Assembly: GCA_016201085.1 (NCBI GenBank)
Contig: JACQDO010000347.1
Span: 1 to 8,242 of the forward strand
Length of the DNA: 8,242 nucleotides
Source of the DNA: Hyphomicrobiales bacterium
GTDB taxonomy: Bacteria; Pseudomonadota; Alphaproteobacteria; Rhizobiales; Xanthobacteraceae
Reading direction: 5' to 3'
A program made the translations under genes and the position numbers. Below are positions 1 to 5,910 of the stretch, in pieces; the stretch's first letter is position 1; every line of letters starts with the position of its first letter. A model generated the notes under the pieces. It was not told the DNA's origin. It made no database searches and saw only the letters and a program-made list of their open reading frames with translations.

Positions 1-142
1 GGACGATGCGCCTGCGATGCGCGCCTACGCCAAGCGCTTCCCGAAGGAAAAGACGTTCGCCGACCTCGCGAACTGGGAAGCCGTCGAAAAGGCCGATCCG
101 GCGCTGTTCGACGGCTACCAGTTCTGGCTCGTGCGGACCTGA
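1..142 (+). CDS. C-terminal end of an unidentified protein (possibly a SAM-dependent methyltransferase), 5' truncated
   Basis: An open frame enters from the left edge (first full codon at base 2) and ends at TGA 140-142, giving 46 residues that start DDAPAMRAYAKRF and end GYQFWLVRT. The frame shows normal GC-rich codon use, and the peptide has the charged and aromatic make-up of a real protein terminus. The ending, an acidic stretch then LFDGYQFWLVR, resembles from memory the C-termini of some alphaproteobacterial class I SAM-dependent methyltransferases, which end in a similar YQFWV motif. No SAM-binding motif lies in the window, so this is a weak family guess. The gene converges on leuS, with a palindromic repeat between them. 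Coding status is fairly sure; the product is not. Confidence 0.5.
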   Translation, partial: DDAPAMRAYAKRFPKEKTFADLANWEAVEKADPALFDGYQFWLVRT

Positions 143-153
143 TTCTTCCCAAG

Positions 154-240
154 CGTCATGGCCGGGCTTGTCCCGGCCATCCACGTCTTCTTTCGCCGCA
201 TTCCAAGTCGTGGATGCCCGGCACAAGGCCGGGCATGACG
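154..240. repeat. Paired-hairpin intergenic palindromic repeat between convergent genes
   Basis: Two arms, 154-189 and 205-240, are imperfect inverted copies around a spacer of about 15 bases. Each arm is also a perfect small hairpin. In the left arm, 158-166 (ATGGCCGGG) pairs with 172-180 (CCCGGCCAT) around the loop CTTGT. In the right arm, 214-222 (ATGCCCGGC) pairs with 228-236 (GCCGGGCAT) around the loop ACAAG. The element starts 11 bases after one stop codon and ends 11 bases before the leuS stop, so it fills the gap between convergent genes and may help end transcription both ways. There is no T-run, so it is not a classical intrinsic terminator. From memory, near-identical elements are scattered in intergenic regions of many alphaproteobacterial genomes. 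Their mechanism of spread is not visible here. Confidence 0.85.
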
Positions 241-251
241 ACGGGGCGGAC

Positions 252-2846
252 CTAGACGACGATATTCACGATCTTGTTCGGCACGACGACGATCTTGCGC
301 GCCGTCTTGCCGGCCATCGCGGTCTGGACGTTGGCGACGGCGAGTGCGGCCGTCCTGGCGACCTCTTCGGGCGCGTCGCGCGGGATGTCGATCGTGCCGC
401 GCAGCTTGCCGTTGACCTGCACGGCAAGCGTCACGGTTCCGTCGACCAGCAGGGCGGGATCCGCCTTGGGCCAGCCTTCGTCGCACAGCATCGTCGCGTG
501 GCCGAGCTCGGCCCACATCGCCTCGGCGACATGCGGGACCATGGGCCCGACGAGCCGGACCAGCGTTTCGTAGGCCTCGCGCCGGACCCAGCCCGCCCCG
601 TCTGCCTTCGGATCGAGCTCGCCCAGCGTGTTGGCAAGCGTGCGGATCTGCGCCACTGCCACGTTGAAGCGGAAGCCTTCGAGATTCTCGGTGACCGACG
701 CGATCGTCTTGTGGACGGCGCGCAGCGCCGCTTCGGCCGCGGGTGCGAGCGCGTTGGGCCGTGCGGCCCCCTTCGCGGCGAACGGGATCTCGGGCTCGGT
801 CACGTCGCGCCACAGGCGCTGGATGAAACGGAAGGCGCCGTCCACGCCCGCCTCGCTCCACTCCAGGTCGCGCTCGGGCGGGCTGTCGGACAGCATGAAC
901 AGGCGCGCGGTGTCGGCCCCGTATTCGTCGATGATGCGCGCAGGTGCGACGACGTTCTTCTTCGATTTCGACATGACCTCGCGCCGGCCGACCGTGACGG
1001 GCTGGCCCGTCGCGGTCTCGACGACGCTGCCGTCGGCCGTGCGCTCGATCTCTTCGGGATAGAGCCACTTGCCGGCCTGCGACTTGTAGCTCTCGTGGCA
1101 GACCATGCCTTGCGTGAACAGGCCGGCGAACGGCTCGTCGAGATTCGCATGCCCGGTCTTGCGCATGGCGCGCGTGAAGAAGCGCGAATAGAGCAGGTGC
1201 AGGATCGCGTGTTCCACGCCGCCGACATACTGGTCGACCGGCAGCCAGTAGTCGCCCGCTTCGCGCGCCACCGGCTCGGCGGCGCGGGGGGAACAGAAGC
1301 GCGCGAAGTACCACGAGGAATCGACGAACGTGTCGCAGGTGTCGGTCTCGCGCCGGGCAGGCTTGCCGCATTTGGGGCAGCCGACATGCTTCCAGGTCGG
1401 ATGATGGTCGAGCGGATTGCCCGGCCTGTCGAAGCTGACATCGTCGGGGAGCTTCACGGGCAGGTCGGCGGCCTTGACGGGCACCGTGCCGCACGAATCG
1501 CAATGCACGATCGGGATCGGGCAGCCCCAGTAGCGCTGCCGGCTGATCAGCCAGTCGCGCAGGCGCCAGATCGTCGTGGATTCGCCGTTGCCGTCGGCTT
1601 TCAGCCGCGCGCCGACCTTCTTTTTGGCCTCTTCGACCTCAAGCCCGTCGAGGAAGCCCGAATTGACGATCCGGCCGGGGCCGACATAGGGCTCGGCGCC
1701 CACCTTGAACGACGCGTCGCCGTCCGGCGCCACGACCGTGCGGATCGGCAGTGCATATTTCGTGGCGAAATCGAAGTCGCGCTGGTCGTGCGCCGGGCAG
1801 CCGAAGATCGCGCCGGTGCCGTAGTCCATCAGGATGAAGTTGGCGACGTAGACCGGCAGCTTCCAGCTGGCATCGAACGGATGGATGGCGCGGATGCCGG
1901 TGTCGAAGCCGAGTTTCTCGGCGGTGTCGATCTCGGCCTGCGCGGTGCCCATCTTCTTGCACTCGGCGATGAAGGCCGCGAGCTTCGGATTCTTCGCTGC
2001 GGCCGCCGTCGCCAAAGGATGGTCGGGCGACAGCGCCATGAACTTGGCGCCGAACAAAGTGTCCGGCCGCGTGGTGAAGATCTCCAGCTCGCTCTCGTTA
2101 TTCGGCGCGGTCGCGGTGTCGAGCATGAAGCGCACCAGCAGGCCTTCCGAACGGCCGATCCAGTTCTTCTGCATCAGCCGGACTTTTTCCGGCCAGCGCT
2201 CGAGCGTTTCGAGCGCTTTCAGCAAATCTTCCGAGTAGTCGCTGATCTTGAAGAACCACTGCGTCAGATCGCGCTGCTCGACCTCGGCGCCGCTTCGCCA
2301 GCCACGGCCGTCGATCACCTGCTCGTTGGCCAGCACGGTGTGGTCGACCGGGTCCCAGTTCACCTTCGATTGCTTGCGCTCGACCAGCCCCGCCTTGAGG
2401 AAGTCGAGAAACATCTTCTGCTGGTGCTTGTAGTAGGAGGGATCGCAGGTCGCGACCTCGCGCGCCCAGTCGAGCGACAGGCCCATCGACTGGAGCTGTT
2501 TCTTCATCGCCGCGATGTTGTCGTAGGTCCAGGCCTTCGGGTGCACCTTGCGGTCGATGGCCGCATTCTCCGCCGGCATGCCGAAGGCGTCCCAGCCCAT
2601 CGGGTGCAGCACGTTCATGCCCATGGCGCGTTTGAAGCGCGCCACCACGTCGCCCATGGTGTAGTTGCGCACGTGGCCCATATGAATGCGCCCCGATGGG
2701 TAGGGGAACATCTCCAGCACGTAATATTTCGGGCGGGGATCGTCGTTTTTAGTCGCGAAAATACCGCGCTCATCCCACGTCTGCTGCCAGCGGGCTTCCG
2801 CGGCGCGGGCGTTATAGCGCTCGTTTTTGCTCGAATCGGGGGGCAT
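252..2846 (-). CDS. leuS: Leucine--tRNA ligase (leucyl-tRNA synthetase, LeuRS)
   Basis: This cytoplasmic class Ia synthetase joins leucine to tRNA-Leu using ATP and edits mischarged tRNA. The 864 residues match the usual bacterial LeuRS length. The HIGH motif is HMGH at 55-58, after EMFPYPSG, and KMSKS appears as VMSKS at 624-628. The CP1 editing domain fills roughly 230-430, with the threonine-rich TTRPDT at 258-263 and HDQRD at 353-357, whose second Asp corresponds to the conserved amino-group-binding Asp. A zinc-type knuckle is present as CDSC (449-452) and CPKC (490-493), a pair missing from E. coli LeuRS. The anticodon-binding domain follows KMSKS, and the C-terminal domain includes VQVNGKLRG at about 810-817. 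The ATG at 2844-2846 puts the N-terminus in the family position; the ribosome site is weak (CCGGAA just upstream). The gene is complete, with no frameshift seen. No lptE or holA follows it on its strand; the next gene is convergent. Confidence 0.98.
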   Translation of the reverse strand: MPPDSSKNERYNARAAEARWQQTWDERGIFATKNDDPRPKYYVLEMFPYPSGRIHMGHVRNYTMGDVVARFKRAMGMNVLHPMGWDAFGMPAENAAIDRKVHPKAWTYDNIAAMKKQLQSMGLSLDWAREVATCDPSYYKHQQKMFLDFLKAGLVERKQSKVNWDPVDHTVLANEQVIDGRGWRSGAEVEQRDLTQWFFKISDYSEDLLKALETLERWPEKVRLMQKNWIGRSEGLLVRFMLDTATAPNNESELEIFTTRPDTLFGAKFMALSPDHPLATAAAAKNPKLAAFIAECKKMGTAQAEIDTAEKLGFDTGIRAIHPFDASWKLPVYVANFILMDYGTGAIFGCPAHDQRDFDFATKYALPIRTVVAPDGDASFKVGAEPYVGPGRIVNSGFLDGLEVEEAKKKVGARLKADGNGESTTIWRLRDWLISRQRYWGCPIPIVHCDSCGTVPVKAADLPVKLPDDVSFDRPGNPLDHHPTWKHVGCPKCGKPARRETDTCDTFVDSSWYFARFCSPRAAEPVAREAGDYWLPVDQYVGGVEHAILHLLYSRFFTRAMRKTGHANLDEPFAGLFTQGMVCHESYKSQAGKWLYPEEIERTADGSVVETATGQPVTVGRREVMSKSKKNVVAPARIIDEYGADTARLFMLSDSPPERDLEWSEAGVDGAFRFIQRLWRDVTEPEIPFAAKGAARPNALAPAAEAALRAVHKTIASVTENLEGFRFNVAVAQIRTLANTLGELDPKADGAGWVRREAYETLVRLVGPMVPHVAEAMWAELGHATMLCDEGWPKADPALLVDGTVTLAVQVNGKLRGTIDIPRDAPEEVARTAALAVANVQTAMAGKTARKIVVVPNKIVNIVV

Positions 2847-2871
2847 TTCCGGCTCGTTTTAGGGTGCGCGG

Positions 2872-2900
2872 AACAGACACGAAAGGGGCTTTGCGGTCAA
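2872..2900 (-). promoter_or_regulatory. Candidate sigma-70-type promoter for leuS
   Basis: On the minus strand TTGACC (2895-2900) lies 17 bases from TCTGTT (2872-2877), about 25 bases before the leuS start. The -35 is a good match and the -10 is poor, so this is a suggestion only. The position within the divergent gap fits. No T-box or leucine leader structure was noticed between it and the start codon; the space is too short for one. Confidence 0.3.
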
Positions 2901-2932
2901 CCGCTTGGAACAAATTCGCCTGCAAAATCAAA

Positions 2933-2958
2933 GGAACCGGCGGCAGTCTGCGGGGGTT
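2933..2958 (+). promoter_or_regulatory. Candidate EcfG-type (general stress response) promoter for the DUF2171 gene
   Basis: GGAAC at 2933-2937 is followed, after 17 bases, by GGTT at 2955-2958. The alphaproteobacterial general stress sigma factor EcfG recognises GGAAC with a 16-17 base spacer and CGTT, so one base of the -10 differs. The site would start transcription around 2965, giving a leader of about 20 bases that still contains the strong ribosome site. An earlier GGAAC at 2907-2911 has no matching -10. The short, GC-rich motif could arise by chance. Confidence 0.4.
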
Positions 2959-2971
2959 AGCGCAAGGTCAA

Positions 2972-2978
2972 AAGGAGG
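2972..2978 (+). promoter_or_regulatory. Strong ribosome binding site of the DUF2171 gene
   Basis: AAGGAGG is a near-perfect Shine-Dalgarno sequence, 6 bases before the ATG at 2985. It fixes the start of the small gene and suggests efficient translation. It is by far the best ribosome site in the window. Confidence 0.85.
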
Positions 2979-2984
2979 CTCAAC

Positions 2985-3221
2985 ATGGCCAAAGCGCAAG
3001 ACATCAAGGAACACATGGAAGTATTGGGTTCCGACGGTAAGCACGTCGGCACTGTCGACTGCGTGAAGGGCGAGGACAAGATCGTTCTCACCAAAGGCGA
3101 TCCGCAATCGGGCGGCCAGCATCACGTCATTCCGCTGCAACTCGTGCAAAGCATCGACGATAAGGTCCACCTCGCCAAGCCGGCGCGGCAAGTCATGCTG
3201 GAGTGGCAGACGGCGGCGTGA
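2985..3221 (+). CDS. DUF2171 family small protein
   Basis: This is a 78-residue soluble protein without a signal peptide or membrane segment. The pattern is that of DUF2171: a start MxVxGSDGxHVGTVD (here EVLGSDGKHVGTVD, about 13-26), a basic beta-strand region KIVLTKGDP (33-41), then GGQHHVIPLQLVQSIDDKV (43-61). The family is thought to be PRC-barrel-like, made mainly of short beta strands. Its biochemical role is unknown. Length is normal for the family, and the start is set by the AAGGAGG site 6 bases upstream. The gene stands alone: leuS is divergent upstream and the cyclase gene is convergent 22 bases downstream. A possible EcfG promoter in front hints at a stress role, which is inference. 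The ending VMLEWQTAA is less typical. Confidence 0.85.
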   Translation: MAKAQDIKEHMEVLGSDGKHVGTVDCVKGEDKIVLTKGDPQSGGQHHVIPLQLVQSIDDKVHLAKPARQVMLEWQTAA

Positions 3222-3241
3222 ACGGCTGAGCCAGTTGCCGC
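3213..3241. terminator. Possible bidirectional hairpin at the DUF2171 / cyclase tail-to-tail junction
   Basis: GCGGC (3213-3217) pairs with GCCGC (3237-3241), AAC (3221-3223) with GTT (3234-3236), and GGC (3224-3226) with GCC (3230-3232), around a TGA loop. A GTG bulge lies on one side and a single A bulge on the other. The DUF2171 stop codon lies partly in the stem. There is no T-run on either strand, so if it ends transcription it does so weakly or with help. Confidence 0.3.
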
Positions 3242-3243
3242 GA

Positions 3244-4983
3244 TCAGCTTACCTGGGACAGCATGATGGGCGCGGCTCTAGCCACGCGATTACGGCCGTT
3301 CCGCTTGGCAGCGTAGAGCGCGGCGTCCGCGGATTCAGTGAGATCCTGCGGGCTGTCCTGTTCCGACGGCAACACAAATGCCGCGCCGATGCTGATCGAT
3401 ACAAACCCCCAGGGGGCGCCGGCGTGCGCCATCAACAAATTCTCGACCCCGCGCCGCAGCCGTTCGGCGACTAGGATCGCGCCATCAAGGTCGGCTCCTG
3501 GCAGGAGGACGGCGAACTCTTCGCCGCCGTAACGCGCGGCGAAATCCGGCCTGCGGGCGCGGCCGGAAACTCGCTGGAACGAGGGCGGCAATTCCGCCTC
3601 ATGCGTGGGCACCGAAGATTCCTCTCGTGCCCGGGTTCCCTCCATGAGAATGTCGCTCACCTTGCGCAAGCAAGCATCGCCCTGAACGTGACCGTAGAGA
3701 TCGTTGAACTTCTTGAAAAAATCGACGTCGATCATCAGGACCGCAATAGGCTGCCGCAGCTTGCACGCGAGCTTCCATTCGTCCGCGAGCCGCTCATTGA
3801 AAGTGCGGCGGTTGGCAAGTCCCGTGAGCGCGTCGACTTGCGCAAGTTCGCGTAGTTGATTGTTACTGTCGCGCAGTTCCTGTTCGCGCTCGTTCAATTT
3901 TGTCGCCATGTCATCGAGGGCAACGGCAAGCGGTATGAACTCGGCGGCCCAGGGCAACTCTGCCGCGTGAATCTTGACGTCGCCACGGCCGATACGGCTC
4001 GCGGCGCTGGCAAGCGCTCGGATCGGCCGCATCAACATTCGCTCGCCGCCGAACCAAATGCCCAGCAGCACGAGGGCTGCGACAGCCCCGAGTTCGCCGA
4101 GGGCGGCCCACATCGCGCGACTGGCGCGCGCCAGAACTTCCTTCTCGTCGAGCCCGACCGCGATGCGCGTCTGCGTGCCGGGTAACTGCAGATAACCGAA
4201 AATGCGGCGAACCCCGTCAAGGCCGATACCAGTGACGAAGCCTTCTGGGCGCGACAGCATGTCTCGAACTAATGGGTGGTCCTTGAAGTTCTGACCGATG
4301 TGATCTTGGTTGGCCGGATATCTCGCCAGCACCGTGCCCTTGCCGTCGATCATCAGCATGGAGCCCTTCGGCGGTACGAAATCCTTGGCGACATGCTCGA
4401 ACCAGTTCAGGTCGAGCAAGCCGAGTACGACGGCGGAAGCGCCGCCGTTTATACCGCGCTGGGCGAGGGCGAGCGTAATCAGAGGCGTCTTCATGCGGGT
4501 GCCCATGAAGTAGTCGCTCAGCACGAAATCACCACTGTCGACCGCCATGTAGAAGTGTGGCCGATCAGAAATATCCAGACCAATGGCATCCGGAAAACTT
4601 GAGCAAATGATACGCCCCTGAACGTTGGCGACCGAAAGGGTTTTGATCCATGGTGCCGGTTTGACAATTGTTTCCAGGAATCGATTGCAATCGTTGTTGG
4701 ATGGATTGAACGTCGTGCGCGCGTTGGCGACGACCTGTAGCAAAGCGCGCGCCGATTCAATGACTTCGTTCTGCTTAGCCGCGCCCTGGCGTGCCAGATC
4801 GCGTGCCTGCTTGTAGGCGGCTTCGATACGCTCGTTGCGGTCGAATTCTTCGTTGTGAATACGCTCCAGCAGCAACGGCACAATGGCGATGACGGCCAAA
4901 ATCATCAACCGGACGCGGACACTGAGCGAGCGGCGAGGCTGGGCAATTCCTGACTTTGATCGCTGGTGATAAGCGTCCGGCAT
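3244..4983 (-). CDS. Membrane-bound diguanylate cyclase: periplasmic Cache sensor, HAMP, GGDEF
   Basis: This enzyme should make c-di-GMP from two GTP at the inner membrane in response to a periplasmic signal. In its 579 residues, a first membrane helix (about 24-40) is followed by a periplasmic double-Cache-like sensor (about 42-285). The sensor contains SDRPHFYMAVDSGDFVLSDY, a stretch typical of these domains. A second helix (about 292-312), a HAMP-like linker (313-365) and a short coiled coil (362-382) lead to the GGDEF domain (382-572). The active site is GGEEF at 486-490. Metal and substrate residues D419, N427 and D436 are present (MIDVDFFKKFND, then GHVQGD). The product-inhibition site RxxD is intact at R477-D480. 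Unusual is an extra stretch of about 25 residues (roughly 448-474) just before that site. No EAL or HD-GYP domain is attached. ATG 4981-4983 is chosen because it keeps a short cytoplasmic tail before helix 1; its ribosome site is weak. The ligand is unknown. Confidence 0.93.
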   Translation of the reverse strand: MPDAYHQRSKSGIAQPRRSLSVRVRLMILAVIAIVPLLLERIHNEEFDRNERIEAAYKQARDLARQGAAKQNEVIESARALLQVVANARTTFNPSNNDCNRFLETIVKPAPWIKTLSVANVQGRIICSSFPDAIGLDISDRPHFYMAVDSGDFVLSDYFMGTRMKTPLITLALAQRGINGGASAVVLGLLDLNWFEHVAKDFVPPKGSMLMIDGKGTVLARYPANQDHIGQNFKDHPLVRDMLSRPEGFVTGIGLDGVRRIFGYLQLPGTQTRIAVGLDEKEVLARASRAMWAALGELGAVAALVLLGIWFGGERMLMRPIRALASAASRIGRGDVKIHAAELPWAAEFIPLAVALDDMATKLNEREQELRDSNNQLRELAQVDALTGLANRRTFNERLADEWKLACKLRQPIAVLMIDVDFFKKFNDLYGHVQGDACLRKVSDILMEGTRAREESSVPTHEAELPPSFQRVSGRARRPDFAARYGGEEFAVLLPGADLDGAILVAERLRRGVENLLMAHAGAPWGFVSISIGAAFVLPSEQDSPQDLTESADAALYAAKRNGRNRVARAAPIMLSQVS

Positions 4984-5032
4984 GTTAATTTCGGTCCCCG
5001 CAAGTTAGTACAGGTTGCCGGTTTAAGAGGCG

Positions 5033-5061
5033 TTGCGGAGCATCGTTAAACTTTTCAGAAT
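5033..5061 (+). promoter_or_regulatory. Candidate promoter for the YggS-family gene
   Basis: TTGCGG (5033-5038) and CAGAAT (5056-5061) are separated by 17 bases, within a relatively AT-rich stretch of the gap. They would give a leader of about 20 bases before the ATG at 5088. Both hexamers are partial matches to the housekeeping consensus. No convincing promoter was found for the divergent cyclase gene in the same 104-base gap. Confidence 0.3.
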
Positions 5062-5087
5062 GGTCGAGCAGGACTGTATTAACCATC

Positions 5088-5771
5088 ATGACGACGACGG
5101 ATTCGCCAAAAACGACGGTTCCCGGCCTCGCCGCCGTCCGTGCCGAGATCGCGCGCGCCTGCCGCGATGCCGGCCGCGAGCTGGCCTCGGTAACGCTGGT
5201 GGCGGTGTCGAAGACGTTCCCGCCCGAGGCGATCGAGCCGGTCATCGCCGCCGGTCAGCACGTGTTCGGCGAAAACCGCGTGCAGGAGGCCAAGGCCAAA
5301 TGGCCGCCGCTGATCGCGAAGTACCCCGCCATCGCGCTGCATCTGATCGGCCCGCTGCAATCCAACAAGGCCAAGGAGGCGGTGGCGCTGTTTACCGCCA
5401 TTCATTCGGTGGATCGGGCGAGCCTGTGCGAAGCGCTGGCGAAAGAGATCGTCAAGCAGAACCGGCGGCCGACGTTGTTCGTCGAGATCAACACCGGCGC
5501 CGAGCCGCAGAAGGCCGGCGTGCTGCCGCAAGACGCCGACGCGTTCCTCGCTACCGCCCGCGACAAATACGGTCTGACGATTTCCGGCCTGATGTGCATC
5601 CCGCCGCTGGAGGAAGCGCCGGGGCCGCATTTCGCGCTCACCGCTAAGATCGCCAAGCGCAACGGCCTCACGCTGCTGTCGATGGGCATGAGCGCGGATT
5701 TCGCAACCGCGATCCAGTTGGGCGCCACCCATGTCCGCATCGGCAGTGCGATTTTCGGCGGAAGGCATTAG
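5088..5771 (+). CDS. YggS/PLPBP-family pyridoxal phosphate homeostasis protein
   Basis: This is a cytoplasmic PLP-binding protein of the YggS/PROSC family. It has a fold-type III alanine-racemase-like barrel without known enzyme activity, and it keeps free PLP and amino/keto acid pools in balance. The 227 residues match the family length. The PLP lysine is K42 in LVAVSKTFP. Other hallmarks are FGENRVQEA (60-68), HLIGPLQSNK (85-94), VEINTG (132-137), SGLMCIPP (166-173), the phosphate-binding SMGMSADF (198-205) and VRIGSAIFG (216-224). All expected key residues are present. The ATG at 5088 leaves a short N-terminal tail before the first helix; the upstream ribosome site is poor (GGA around 5071). 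It stands alone, divergent from the cyclase gene, and is not in a proC or cell-division cluster in this window. Confidence 0.95.
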   Translation: MTTTDSPKTTVPGLAAVRAEIARACRDAGRELASVTLVAVSKTFPPEAIEPVIAAGQHVFGENRVQEAKAKWPPLIAKYPAIALHLIGPLQSNKAKEAVALFTAIHSVDRASLCEALAKEIVKQNRRPTLFVEINTGAEPQKAGVLPQDADAFLATARDKYGLTISGLMCIPPLEEAPGPHFALTAKIAKRNGLTLLSMGMSADFATAIQLGATHVRIGSAIFGGRH

Positions 5772-5778
5772 GTCATTC

Positions 5779-5800
5779 GCGTCGGCATTAATGACGGCGC
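5779..5800. terminator. Weak hairpin after the YggS-family gene
   Basis: GCGTCGGCA (5779-5787) pairs with TGACGGCGC (5792-5800) around a TTAA loop, with one G-A mismatch and one G-T pair. It starts 8 bases after the stop codon. No T-run follows, so its role as a terminator is uncertain. The rest of the gap to the permease gene holds an AT-rich TATAAA at 5822-5827 with no clear -35, and nothing else that I can identify. Confidence 0.25.
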
Positions 5801-5910
5801 TAATCGATCTCACCGACCAAATATAAACGTACTCTTTGCTTGCGGACGCGCGCCGACCCTTCTAAGCGTTGGCCGTATCTCAAAAGCTCAATCAGCCGGC
5901 TGGCCGAGCC

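Noticed and set aside
2907..2930. A second GGAAC (2907-2911) as another EcfG-type -35 element.
   Set aside because: No GTT-type -10 is found 16-17 bases downstream.
6..2960. A plus-strand open frame of 984 codons running opposite leuS.
   Set aside because: It lies antisense to a full-length leuS with all its motifs. Its product is rich in R, H, D, A and G with no recognisable domain, as expected for the antisense frame of a GC-rich gene, and it also reads through the intergenic repeat.
4984..5087. A possible riboswitch or regulatory RNA in the divergent gap between the cyclase and YggS-family genes.
   Set aside because: The gap is only 104 bases and shared by two divergent promoters; I found no strong stem set or known riboswitch core.
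5079..5813. A minus-strand open frame of 244 codons opposite the YggS-family gene.
   Set aside because: The plus strand encodes an intact YggS-family protein with every hallmark motif; the antisense product has shadow-type composition and no family features.
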